Of a DNA stretch of 38,401 nt, positions 23,482-30,238 are shown piece after piece. The position numbers and the translations under genes were made by a program. Source of the DNA: Nitratireductor sp. (GTDB lineage: Bacteria; Pseudomonadota; Alphaproteobacteria; Rhizobiales; Rhizobiaceae); assembly GCA_020441735.1 (NCBI GenBank), contig JAGRLQ010000239.1:1-38401 (forward strand). Direction: 5' to 3'. The notes below the pieces were generated by a model. That model was given only the letters and a program-made list of their open reading frames with translations, had not been told where the DNA came from and searched no databases. The stretch's first letter is position 1; every line of letters starts with the position of its first letter.

Positions 23482-23569
23482 CAGGACTGCCCTTCACCCA
23501 GAATCCTGCTTAGCCCTGCCGGTGTCTCCGTGGTGGTTGACCGGCAGGGCGACCCCTCACCACCACGGA
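23480..23569 (+). ncRNA. Candidate H-type pseudoknot RNA between genes
   Basis: Three perfect helices on the + strand transcript. First: AGCAGGA (23480-23486) with TCCTGCT (23504-23510). Second: GCCCTGCCGGT (23513-23523) with ACCGGCAGGGC (23540-23550), 11 pairs. Third: TCCGTGGTGG (23527-23536) with CCACCACGGA (23560-23569), 10 pairs. The 5' arm of the third lies in the loop of the second and its 3' arm outside, so the order is A5-B5-A3-B3, an H-type pseudoknot with 3-, 3- and 9-base linkers. It starts at the DUF2786 stop codon and ends 14 bases before the next ATG. Confidence 0.6.
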
Positions 23570-23583
23570 CAGGAAATCACACG

Positions 23584-23757
23584 ATGCGCAACCATAATCC
23601 CTTTCACGAACAGGACGAGAAGGCCCGCCGCTTTGAGCTCATTGCGGTGGCCGCTCTAACCATCGTTGCAATCGGCTCGATTGCTCTCGGCCTCTATCTC
23701 GATCGCCAGCAGGCAGCGAAAGACGCCGACACGACCTATCTGGAGCTTCGCCCATGA
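23584..23757 (+). CDS. Single-span small membrane protein
   Basis: A 57-residue protein with one membrane helix (about residues 19-39, LIAVAALTIVAIGSIALGLYL) between a charged N-terminus (NHNPFHEQDEKARRFE) and a short acidic tail. The start at 23584 follows the structured region by 14 bases, with AGGAAATC ahead. It overlaps the next gene by four bases. Small membrane proteins downstream of RNA structures can be toxins or superinfection-exclusion proteins; that is speculation here. Confidence 0.55.
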   Translation: MRNHNPFHEQDEKARRFELIAVAALTIVAIGSIALGLYLDRQQAAKDADTTYLELRP

Positions 23758-24254
23758 ACGGCGAGCTCAAGACGTTTCAACCGGCCAAGCTGGAACCAAT
23801 GACCGAGGACGAGTTTCTGGCGAAGTTCTCCAGCATGCACCCCGCGATCTCGGAGGAACAGTGGCGGGCGCAGTACCGCCGCATGCAGGAGGAAATCATC
23901 TGGCTCAACGACGAGTATCAGGTGAACATCCGCCAGCGCTCCCTCCAGCTGGGGGATGATACCTATTGGGATCATCTCTCCATCAAGCGGGTGGACAGAG
24001 CGCCGGTCCATGACTGGCGCGATCTGCAAGCCATCAAGAACAAGCTCTACGGCCCGGAATACGAGGCCGTCGAACTCTATCCGGCCGAGAGCCGGCTCGG
24101 AGACACCGCGAACCAGTATCACCTGTGGGTGCTGGTCGATGAAAGCGGTGATCCTGTCCAGATACCGGTCGGCTGGTTCGGTGACCGTCTGGTCCTCTCA
24201 ACATCCAGCCATGGCGCGGTTCAGCGCCCACCTGCCAACGGAGAAACCTCATGA
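23754..24254 (+). CDS. Phage protein with YHLWVL domain, copy 1
   Basis: A 166-residue protein sharing its C-terminal half with the 28709 gene. The common core is LQAIKNKLYGPEYEAVELYPAE (in part), then NQYHLWVLVDES-GDPVQIP, which I believe is the family recently named DUF7694. The N-terminal half (DEFLAKFSSMHPAISEEQWRAQYRRM) is an acidic helical region not shared. It is coupled by a four-base overlap to the membrane protein and to the HTH gene downstream. Function unknown. Confidence 0.65.
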   Translation: MNGELKTFQPAKLEPMTEDEFLAKFSSMHPAISEEQWRAQYRRMQEEIIWLNDEYQVNIRQRSLQLGDDTYWDHLSIKRVDRAPVHDWRDLQAIKNKLYGPEYEAVELYPAESRLGDTANQYHLWVLVDESGDPVQIPVGWFGDRLVLSTSSHGAVQRPPANGETS

Positions 24255-24598
24255 CACCCCAAGAAATCGATGCCGTCATCGGCGGCAACGTGCGCAAGCA
24301 CCGCACCCTTCGCGGCATTACCCAGGAACAGCTGGCGGACGCATGCAACGTGTCCTTTCAGCAGATCCAGAAATACGAGAACGGCAAGAACCGGATGGGC
24401 GGCAGCCGCCTTGTCCAGATTGCCAACGCGCTCACCTGCACGATGGATGACCTGTTCGACGGCACCCCGACCGGATCGCCCAATCCGAGCAGCATCCCGG
24501 AGCTCTTGCAGATTCCGATTGCCGCTATCGAAAAGCTCGGCAGCACACGGGGCATGACGGTTCTCGCCATCCCGGACAAGTTCGCGGAGGGGCTGTAA
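24251..24598 (+). CDS. XRE family HTH regulator
   Basis: A 115-residue Cro/CI-type regulator. Residues 11-64 form the classic HTH: NVRKHRTLRGITQEQLADAC and VSFQQIQKYENGKNRMGGSR, then LVQIANALTCTMDDLFDG. The C-terminal 45 residues lack a peptidase domain. This type is widespread in alphaproteobacteria and their phages. It is encoded in the middle of the rightward block between unknown genes. It probably represses or tunes one of the operator clusters. Confidence 0.8.
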   Translation: MTPQEIDAVIGGNVRKHRTLRGITQEQLADACNVSFQQIQKYENGKNRMGGSRLVQIANALTCTMDDLFDGTPTGSPNPSSIPELLQIPIAAIEKLGSTRGMTVLAIPDKFAEGL

Positions 24599-24599
24599 G

Positions 24600-25070
24600 A
24601 TGAACGACACCCTGCTGATAAACCACATGGTGTTGATCGATCCATTCGAGAACAAGGTCGATTCGATCATCCTCGACAGGCCAGAGATTGACGGGAACCT
24701 GCTGCGGCACAACATCGGATGCAATACGCTGGCCCGGGTGCAGTTGAACAATTCGATCGACCTATGGGTTGATGATGAGGGCCTGTTCGCGCAGGACCAG
24801 CAGTTTTTCGCCATCGGCTCCTATCCAAACCCAATTGCAGGCAAGGGGCTCGTCACAGGGCTCTCTGGGCCGGACACGGTGTCTCTCCCTTCCACCATCA
24901 CGGCAACCGATATCGCGCGTTTCGTGCGGTTCATAGGCGACCAGTACGATCTCGAAAACTTCATCGAGATGGGCCACATTCAACGCCCGCATTCGGGAAT
25001 GATGGACCCCGACACCGGGGAGGTCAGTGTCTTTTGGCAGTGGACCGCGCAGCCAAGAGAGGATGCCTGA
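24600..25070 (+). CDS. DUF3846-like protein
   Basis: A 156-residue protein. The core IGCNTLARVQLNNSIDLWVDDEGLF, described in parts as IGCNTLARVQLN and LWVDDEGLF, then QQFFAIGSYPNPIAGKGLVTG, has the pattern of DUF3846 domains, found in phage and plasmid genes. Residues about 100-130 are helical with the FIGDQYDLENFIEM segment. The gene overlaps the XRE gene's end region closely and is followed by a strong terminator. The function is not known. The family call is by pattern only. Confidence 0.55.
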   Translation: MNDTLLINHMVLIDPFENKVDSIILDRPEIDGNLLRHNIGCNTLARVQLNNSIDLWVDDEGLFAQDQQFFAIGSYPNPIAGKGLVTGLSGPDTVSLPSTITATDIARFVRFIGDQYDLENFIEMGHIQRPHSGMMDPDTGEVSVFWQWTAQPREDA

Positions 25071-25074
25071 AAAG

Positions 25075-25103
25075 AAACGGGCCGCTCTCGCGACCCGTTT
25101 TGC
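25075..25103 (+). terminator. Rho-independent terminator, rightward
   Basis: AAACGGG (25075-25081) pairs with CCCGTTT (25094-25100) around a 12-base loop that itself can pair partly (CGC/GCG), and a further T follows. It ends the operon running from the DUF2786 region to the DUF3846-like gene. The next copies of the operator and the DUF488-like gene follow. Confidence 0.75.
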
Positions 25104-25206
25104 CATCACCTACCAAGTGAAGCGATCAGAAGATCGTGGCCTCCTGTGAATAGGTTGGAGATACGGCAAAGTCAAGGCGATTTGCAATTGCCAGCGGCCA
25201 ATCCAA

Positions 25207-25226
25207 TTGTAAAGTTACAGTTTACA
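25207..25226. promoter_or_regulatory. Operator site upstream of the DUF488-like gene
   Basis: TTGTAAAGTTACAGTTTACA is a near-palindrome (TGTAAA seven bases TTTACA). It matches the second-site type of the other promoters and lies 24 bases before the ATG at 25251. A possible partner at 25170-25189 begins AGTCAAGGCG and is weaker. No clear -10/-35 pair could be assigned. Confidence 0.55.
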
Positions 25227-25250
25227 TTTCAAGATTAGACGAGGAAGTTC

Positions 25251-25850
25251 ATGGCTATTTACACATCATCCTGGTTCACTCCATTGCCACCGGAAGTGCA
25301 GCGGATCGGGATTTCTCGCGGCACTCCCAGAAATATGAAAGCAGGCTTCCGGGTATACCGGGAACTGGCACCGGGAAACTACTTCAAGTCGGCAACCATC
25401 TACAATTACCGGGATCAATACATGGCGGGATTGCTTGCCATGGACCCGATTGCTGTCCGGGATCGCATCCTCGGTCTCCAGGGAGACGCCGAACACTGCG
25501 CACTGCTCTGCTACGAACACCCGCAGAAAGAAGATGATTGGTGTCACCGCGGCTACGTGGCTGCCTGGCTGTTCGACAATCTCAAGGAAGTGGTTTGCGA
25601 GTGGGGCATGGAACAGGCCGGCCACGGCTGGCAGCATCCCAAAATCCCAAAGCAGTTTCGCACCTTTGAGGTCGCAGAGCCGATCAATGTCACGCCGTAT
25701 ATCGGCGCCACCGTCGAGCACAATGACGAAACCTGGACGGTTCTCGATCGCAGCGAAACCTATCCTGACCAGGCCATCATCTCGAACGGCAAGGATCAAC
25801 GATACATCTCCGAAGCCGTGCTCAAGAAGCGGTTCAATCCGGTCAGATGA
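25251..25850 (+). CDS. DUF488-like protein
   Basis: A 199-residue protein. The C-terminal part of its first domain reads ALLCYEHPQKEDDWCHRGYVAAWL (in part: LLCYEHPQ, then DDWCHRGYV), which is the DUF488 signature of Cys, then a CHR motif. The N-terminus MAIYTSSWFT and R-x-G-I-S pattern fit as well. DUF488 proteins are found in many defence- and RNA-related contexts but have no firm activity that I know of. An ATG at 25251 has GAGGAAG ahead. It is the first gene after the terminator and stands alone with its own operator. Confidence 0.65.
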   Translation: MAIYTSSWFTPLPPEVQRIGISRGTPRNMKAGFRVYRELAPGNYFKSATIYNYRDQYMAGLLAMDPIAVRDRILGLQGDAEHCALLCYEHPQKEDDWCHRGYVAAWLFDNLKEVVCEWGMEQAGHGWQHPKIPKQFRTFEVAEPINVTPYIGATVEHNDETWTVLDRSETYPDQAIISNGKDQRYISEAVLKKRFNPVR

Positions 25851-25883
25851 CAATCAACACCACCTACCAACAGGAGAGCAATC

Positions 25884-26831
25884 ATGGCTGAACACAGCAA
25901 GATCGAATGGACGGATGCCACTTGGAACACCATCACCGGCTGCGAACTGGTCGATGAAGGCTGCCGCAACTGCTATGCGGCGCTTCTCGCGGCCACACGC
26001 CTCAAGAACCATCCATCACGCAAGGGGCTGGCACGGGTGAATGCCGCAGGCGTTGCCAAGTTCACCGGCGAAGTCCGATTGAACGAACAATGGCTTCTCG
26101 ATCCGATCCGCTGGCAGCGCCCGCGCAACATCTTTGTCATCGCTCATGGCGACATCGCCCACAGAAACGTGCCTGACGATTGGATCGACAAGGTGTTCGC
26201 CGTCATGGCGCTGTCGAACAGGCATAACTACCAGGTCTTGACCAAGCGCCCCGGCAGGCTCGCGGATTACCTCTATGGCAAGGGTCTCGTCGGGGGCGTT
26301 GTCGGTCGTGAGCAACGGATCAAGGATCGTGCGCAGTCACTTGTGGGCCTTGATTGGACTGGCGACTTTCCATTGCCAAACGCCATCATCGGAACCTCGG
26401 TCAGTGAGCAGGAAAGCGCTGACGCTCGGCGCGAGGATTTGCGAAAAATCCATCATGCAGGATTCAAGACGTTCGTATCCTACGAGCCAGCACTTGGACC
26501 GGTCGACTGGAAAGGCTGGGAGTTTGTCGACTGGATCATCTCGGGCGGGGAAAGCGGGCCGCATGCCAGACCATCATATCCCGACTGGCACCGCGCCACG
26601 CGGGACTTCTGCTTGATAAATGAGATCGCCTATTTGTTCAAACAGTGGGGAGGGTGGCATCCATGGATGGAACCGCTGGCCGATGGCTGCATCAATCTGA
26701 TCTCGTTCGGTAAGAAGCCATCCCACTACTATCAGGATGGCGATCTCATTATGAGCCGGGTCGGCAAGAAAAAGGCCGGTCGGTTTCTCGATGGCAAGCT
26801 GCATGACGGGTTTCCGATGAGGGCAGCATGA
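25884..26831 (+). CDS. DUF5131 (phage Gp37/Gp68) protein, radical-SAM-like
   Basis: A 315-residue protein with the family start IEWTDATWNTITGC followed by DEGCRNCYA. The three cysteines Cys20, Cys27 and Cys30 (C-x6-C-x2-C) recall a radical-SAM iron-sulphur motif in altered spacing. Later segments (NNRHNYQVLTKRPGRL, here NRHNYQVLTKRP; GTSVSEQESADARRED; VDWIISGGESGPHARP) match the family well. The leader has CACCTACCA then CAGGAGAG. Its substrate is unknown. Located right after the DUF488-like gene; the two could act together. Confidence 0.8.
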   Translation: MAEHSKIEWTDATWNTITGCELVDEGCRNCYAALLAATRLKNHPSRKGLARVNAAGVAKFTGEVRLNEQWLLDPIRWQRPRNIFVIAHGDIAHRNVPDDWIDKVFAVMALSNRHNYQVLTKRPGRLADYLYGKGLVGGVVGREQRIKDRAQSLVGLDWTGDFPLPNAIIGTSVSEQESADARREDLRKIHHAGFKTFVSYEPALGPVDWKGWEFVDWIISGGESGPHARPSYPDWHRATRDFCLINEIAYLFKQWGGWHPWMEPLADGCINLISFGKKPSHYYQDGDLIMSRVGKKKAGRFLDGKLHDGFPMRAA

Positions 26832-27007
26832 AAAAGGAACCCCGCTACAAAACCGAAGCGAACCGCATCCACCGGCTTGGATGGATGTGCCTCGCGATTG
26901 GCATCATTCACATGCTCACGACCGGACGAAGCAGCGATGTTCCGGTGATCGCGGCAATCGGCTGCTACCTGGCCTCATTCATTGTTGCCAACTGCGGGAG
27001 GGAATGA
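26828..27007 (+). CDS. Small membrane protein, 59 residues
   Basis: A 59-residue protein, too short for long-ORF searches but with ATGA overlaps on both sides (start ATG at 26828, stop 27005-27007 overlapping the next start). It has a basic N-terminus (MKKEPRYKTEANRIHR) and two hydrophobic stretches (LGWMCLAIGIIHML and VIAAIGCYLASFIVANC) that read as a hairpin of two membrane helices. No family recognised. Confidence 0.5.
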   Translation: MKKEPRYKTEANRIHRLGWMCLAIGIIHMLTTGRSSDVPVIAAIGCYLASFIVANCGRE

Positions 27008-27222
27008 TTGTGACCGACGACAAGATCATCGACCTGGTTGCTCGCCTTCCGAAGCCGCCGAAAAATGTCGACATCGCGCCGATCCTGGAAGCTGCCGACG
27101 ATCTCGAAACGGCAGCCTTTGTCTGCTTTGGAGCCGACGACACAGCCACCGGGGAAATCCTCGCCTACGTCAACGCGGTTCGCCGGGTGGTGATGCCGAT
27201 TCAGGGGGAACATGATGCCTAG
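27004..27222 (+). CDS. Small hypothetical protein
   Basis: A 72-residue protein. I start at the ATG at 27004 (MIVTDDKIID) because it overlaps the stop of the membrane protein; the longer frame from 26881 is a shadow. The sequence is a short alpha/beta: DDKIIDLVARLPKPP then AADDLETAAFVCFGADD then ILAYVNAVRRVVMP. No motif is visible that would allow a functional assignment. It is coupled to the zinc-ribbon gene downstream. Confidence 0.5.
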   Translation: MIVTDDKIIDLVARLPKPPKNVDIAPILEAADDLETAAFVCFGADDTATGEILAYVNAVRRVVMPIQGEHDA

Positions 27223-27424
27223 AGCCGCCCCGACCAATCCAATCTACACGCCGCCCGACTATGGCGTGAACGAGGGGGAGCTTTGCAAGCGCGACGGCTG
27301 CTGTGGTCGCATCATCATTGAGCAGGAACCTTGCCACTGCGCAGCAATGAGAATGCCTCCTTGCAGTGCTTGTGAGCAAGCCTGGTTCGAATGTTCAGAC
27401 TGCGGATGGAGGTCGGACGAATGA
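27212..27424 (+). CDS. Small zinc-ribbon protein
   Basis: A 70-residue Cys-rich protein: CKRDGCCG (about residues 25-32), CHC (41-43), CSACEQAWFECSDC (51-64). The spacing fits two zinc sites, one made of CSAC and CSDC. The start at 27212 overlaps the previous stop; its own stop overlaps the start of the Dam gene. Such proteins often act as adaptors for transcription or modification complexes. Here that is inference. Confidence 0.55.
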   Translation: MMPRAAPTNPIYTPPDYGVNEGELCKRDGCCGRIIIEQEPCHCAAMRMPPCSACEQAWFECSDCGWRSDE

Positions 27425-28182
27425 GCATCGGCAAGCACCACAGCGCCAGCGCCGGCACGACGACATGGATCACGCCGCCGCACGTGATCGAAGCCCTGGG
27501 CGGCGCGGATGGCTTTGATCTCGATCCCTGCGCCGCAGTCAACCAGCCATGGCCTTGCGCCCGGCAATCACTCACAATCTCCGACAACGGTTTGCTGCAA
27601 CGCTGGTCCGGCCGCGTCTGGCTCAATCCGCCCTACACGAATGCCGAGATCGGCAAGTGGATGGCCCGGCTGGGCGATCATGGCACCGGCACCGCGCTGA
27701 TCTTCGCCAGGACGGAAACCGAGTTCTTCCAGCGCCAGGTGTTCGAGCGGGCCGATGCACTCCTGTATCTCGAAGGACGGCTGCATTTCCACGTGGCCGA
27801 GGCGATGACCGTCACCATTGGCAAGCGGGTTCATGATTTACAGGCCGGGGATCGCTATCCAGCGAACGCTGGGGCGCCTTCGGTGCTCTGCGCATATGGC
27901 ACCCTCGACACGGAAATCCTCGCGTCCTGCGGCCTCCCAGGCTCGTTCATGGCCCTTACACTGGCCGGCATCATCTCCGTGCAGCTGCCGGTCGGTTCCT
28001 GGATCGAGGAAGTGCGGTCCTATCTGGAAGGGATCAACAGGCCGGTGACGCTCTCGGAACTCTACCGGGCCTTCGCCACGCATCGGAAGGCGAGGGACAA
28101 CCCGAACTACCGGGCGAAGATCCGGCAGACCCTCCAGCGGGGCGATTTCAACCGAATTGAAGCAGGGCTTTGGAGCACATGA
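27421..28182 (+). CDS. Phage DNA N6-adenine methyltransferase (Dam type)
   Basis: A 253-residue protein of the phage Dam family (PF05869). The marker FDLDPCA (32-38) binds the cofactor region and WLNPPYTNAEIGKW (67-80) holds the NPPY motif with Asn69-Pro70-Pro71-Tyr72, the catalytic loop of adenine-N6 methyltransferases. The last 80 residues form an added helical domain. I start at the ATG at 27421 (MSIGKHH), which overlaps the zinc-ribbon stop codon. It probably modifies phage DNA, either against host restriction or to mark transcription. The target site cannot be read from sequence. Confidence 0.85.
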   Translation: MSIGKHHSASAGTTTWITPPHVIEALGGADGFDLDPCAAVNQPWPCARQSLTISDNGLLQRWSGRVWLNPPYTNAEIGKWMARLGDHGTGTALIFARTETEFFQRQVFERADALLYLEGRLHFHVAEAMTVTIGKRVHDLQAGDRYPANAGAPSVLCAYGTLDTEILASCGLPGSFMALTLAGIISVQLPVGSWIEEVRSYLEGINRPVTLSELYRAFATHRKARDNPNYRAKIRQTLQRGDFNRIEAGLWST

Positions 28183-28712
28183 GTCCTCTACGCAAAATCA
28201 CCAGTGAAGAAATGTTCGCTGCCAACGAGGCCTGGGGCGCCAACTGCGGACCAGCTGCAATTGCGGCAGTGCTCGGCATGACGCTCGACCAGGTTCGCCC
28301 GTTCATGGGCGATTTCGAAAAGAAGCATTACACGAACCCGACCCTCATGTGGGACACGCTGCGCCGGATCGGAGCGCTGTTCTCATATCGCGGTGGCGAG
28401 CTCGGCCGGAACAACTGGCCGATCTATGGCTTTACCCGCATCCAATGGGAAGGCCCATGGACACGACCAGGCGTTCCGAAGGTTGCCAGATACCGGCACA
28501 CTCACTGGATCGGGGTTAATGCGATCGACAGCAACAACATCGGCATCTTCGACTGCAACGCGACCGGCAACGGCACCGGATGGACCCCTCTCACGGATTG
28601 GGAAAACATCCTCGTTCCCTGGATCATCGAGGAACTAGTCCCGCGAGCCAACGGCGAATGGCACATCACCCATGCCGTCGAGATCAAGCTGCCATGGAGG
28701 TTCAAGGGATGA
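28179..28712 (+). CDS. C39/papain-like cysteine-peptidase-fold protein
   Basis: A 177-residue protein. NCGPAAIAAVLG (about residues 20-31) carries the catalytic Cys and the helix of a papain-like or C39 fold. RHTHWIGVNAID (about 106-117) supplies the His, and IFDCNATGNG (about 122-131) the Asp/Asn region. The start at 28179 overlaps the Dam stop. It could be a protease, a transglutaminase-like enzyme or an inactive relative. No transporter partner is present. Intracellular role unknown. Confidence 0.65.
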   Translation: MSPLRKITSEEMFAANEAWGANCGPAAIAAVLGMTLDQVRPFMGDFEKKHYTNPTLMWDTLRRIGALFSYRGGELGRNNWPIYGFTRIQWEGPWTRPGVPKVARYRHTHWIGVNAIDSNNIGIFDCNATGNGTGWTPLTDWENILVPWIIEELVPRANGEWHITHAVEIKLPWRFKG

Positions 28713-29155
28713 TCGACCCTATCGATAGCCTGCCAAGATGGGAGCGACGGCAAGTCCTCGAACTGGAAAGGCAACGCCGTAAGTCGGGGAAGTGGCCGGA
28801 CTGGAGGATCATCAATCTCCGGCAACAACAAACCCGCAGATGGTCACGATCATTTGCCAGGGCTCATGTGAACGATGTCTTTGCAGTCTTGGATCGAACT
28901 CTGGAATCCGGTGTCCGCCATCTCATGATTACCAGCGCGTCATGTACACGCCCGACCTTCTACGAAATGCAGAGGATCAAAAACGAGATCGCTGGGGAAG
29001 ATGCTGTTGCTGTCGAAGTGTACCCGAAGCAGAGCGACATATTCGACGGGGCTGACGCCTATCATCTGTGGGTCTTGCCGGATGGCCTCGGCTTCTCAAT
29101 TGGCGACCCGGTTCGGCTGGAAAAACACGGGGCTGCCAGCGTGGCAACCAGGTAG
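28709..29155 (+). CDS. Phage protein with YHLWVL domain, copy 2
   Basis: A 148-residue paralogue of the 23754 gene. The shared C-terminal block is EMQRIKNEIAG, then AVEVYPKQSDIFD, then YHLWVLPDGLGFSIGDP. The N-terminal half (SLPRWERRQVLELERQRRK) is different, being strongly basic and helical, suggesting nucleic acid contact. The start at 28709 overlaps the stop of the C39-like gene. It is the last rightward gene before the 455-base gap. Function unknown. Confidence 0.65.
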   Translation: MIDPIDSLPRWERRQVLELERQRRKSGKWPDWRIINLRQQQTRRWSRSFARAHVNDVFAVLDRTLESGVRHLMITSASCTRPTFYEMQRIKNEIAGEDAVAVEVYPKQSDIFDGADAYHLWVLPDGLGFSIGDPVRLEKHGAASVATR

Positions 29156-29258
29156 CAACCCCGGTCCCTGCTGACAGCCCCTCTCTCGCAGTGTATTCGG
29201 ATTCCGCTCCAGCTGTGGACTTAACCCAGGTTCACAGAAAAGGCGCCAGAGCGGAATT

Positions 29259-29334
29259 TGGTTGCGGGGGCCGGACTCGAACCGGCGACCTCCAGGTTAT
29301 GAGCCTGGCGCGCTACCGTCTGCGCTACCCCACT
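29259..29334 (-). tRNA. tRNA-Met (anticodon CAT), CCA encoded
   Basis: A complete 76-base cloverleaf read from the minus strand. The acceptor arms are AGTGGGG (5') and CCCCGCA (3'), the D stem is GCGC/GCGC, the anticodon stem CCAGG/CCTGG with CAT at 29301-29299, and the T arm GCCGG-TTCGAGT-CCGGC; the 3' CCA is encoded. Five-base variable loop. Pair 1-72 is A-A, an initiator-like mismatch, but pair 11-24 is C-G, elongator-like. It could also be an isoleucine tRNA with modified anticodon. Encoded against the direction of the surrounding genes. Confidence 0.9.
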
Positions 29335-29497
29335 GAAACGAGAATGCGCCATTACAGCCCGGCGATCATTGCAGCCTCCATCGAGGGATCGAACACGATC
29401 AAAAAAGCTGGAGCGGGTTGGAGGCCTCTCTCCCCCTACCGACCGGTGGAACCGGCCAGCTGCATAGGCACCCGCGATGCAGACAGGCATAGTGTAA

Positions 29498-29513
29498 AGT
29501 TTCACGTGAAACA
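29498..29513. promoter_or_regulatory. Chromosomal-type parS site
   Basis: AGTTTCACGTGAAACA matches the universal bacterial parS consensus TGTTTCACGTGAAACA at 15 of 16 bases, including the full 14-bp palindrome GTTTCACGTGAAAC (29499-29512). It lies in the 455-base gap, about 2 kb upstream of the phage ParB gene. A weaker match (13 of 16), TGTTTCACATGACATA, is at 36793-36808. The gap also holds the palindrome GGCAAATATTGCC (29517-29529). Confidence 0.8.
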
Positions 29514-29533
29514 AGCGGCAAATATTGCCAATC

Positions 29534-29593
29534 TGTCACTTTTTACTTTACAGTACAGGTAAAACGCGCCAAGTTGTAAGTGTAAATTATCCA
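29534..29593. promoter_or_regulatory. Operator pair upstream of the 29611 gene cluster
   Basis: TGTCACTTTTTACTTTACAG (29534-29553) and TTGTAAGTGTAAATTATCCA (29574-29593), 40 bases apart. This is the same layout as at 22680-22739, including the shared CGCCAAGTTGTAA segment between and over the second site. It should drive and control the operon of 29611-31441, and possibly onward. Confidence 0.65.
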
Positions 29594-29610
29594 CCTACCA
29601 CGGAGCGAAA

Positions 29611-29862
29611 ATGACCCTCTACGACCTTTCCCATCAGCTGCATGTGCAGTCCGGTTTCTCGGGCAAGCAGCTTGAAGCGATCACCTTCGCCACCGCGCTC
29701 GGCATGGCGCACTACGCCGGGTCCGAGCATCAGACCTACTTCAAAAAACGGTTCCAGGAAACGCTGGACGATCTCGACAGCGAGGAAGTCGGCCAGGTGG
29801 TCGAGTTCATCGCCCACGAGGCCGGCATAAAGCCCGAGCCTGTCGACATCAACCGCATCTGA
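29611..29862 (+). CDS. Small hypothetical protein
   Basis: An 83-residue acidic protein, unrecognised. It appears mostly helical (SHQLHVQSGFSGKQLEAITF; FKKRFQETLDDLDSEEVGQV; EFIAHEAGIKP). The leader has the second operator, CACCTACCA at 29592-29600 and GGAGCGAAA before the ATG at 29611. It is the first gene of a cluster of small coupled genes lying after the tRNA gap. Nothing indicates membrane or zinc binding. Confidence 0.6.
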   Translation: MTLYDLSHQLHVQSGFSGKQLEAITFATALGMAHYAGSEHQTYFKKRFQETLDDLDSEEVGQVVEFIAHEAGIKPEPVDINRI

Positions 29863-29888
29863 CCACCTACCAATTGGAGAAACCTACC

Positions 29889-30221
29889 ATGCTGGCAACC
29901 AACATCAAGAATCTGCCCGAAGGCGAATACATGACCGAGCACGGATACTCGCAGAGCTACCCGTGGAAAGTCATCGCGCGGACGCCCGCCACAGCCACGC
30001 TCGCACGTGTCCACGTTGAGAGAGATCCCGAGTGGCAGCCGGAGTTCCATCCGGGCGGTTTCGCTGCCCATTGCTCAAATCAGTCTGACCAGACCTGGCT
30101 GTTTGGCAGATTGGACGAAGCCGACACAATAACCGTTCGCAAGACGAAGTACGGCTGGCGGCGCAAGGGGGTCGGTTTCACCGAGCAGATGGCCCGCCAC
30201 TTCTACGACTACAATTTCTGA
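29889..30221 (+). CDS. Hypothetical protein
   Basis: A 110-residue protein. I take the ATG at 29889 (MLATNIKNL) rather than 29874, because GGAG lies at the right distance and the AACCTACC motif touches this ATG. It is strand-rich with many aromatic residues (YSQSYPWKVIARTPATATLARV; FGRLDEADTITVRKTKYGWRR) and a conserved-looking end (FTEQMARHFYDYNF). No recognised domain. It may be a small beta-barrel or OB-like protein, but that is a guess. Confidence 0.55.
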   Translation: MLATNIKNLPEGEYMTEHGYSQSYPWKVIARTPATATLARVHVERDPEWQPEFHPGGFAAHCSNQSDQTWLFGRLDEADTITVRKTKYGWRRKGVGFTEQMARHFYDYNF

Positions 30222-30238
30222 ACAGGAGACCACCTACC

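Noticed and set aside
29221..29514. A 97-residue minus-strand frame covering the tRNA.
   Set aside because: Its middle (VAQTVARQAHNLEVAGSSPAPATK-like, a known tRNA shadow pattern) is simply the tRNA gene read as protein; there is no separate gene evidence.
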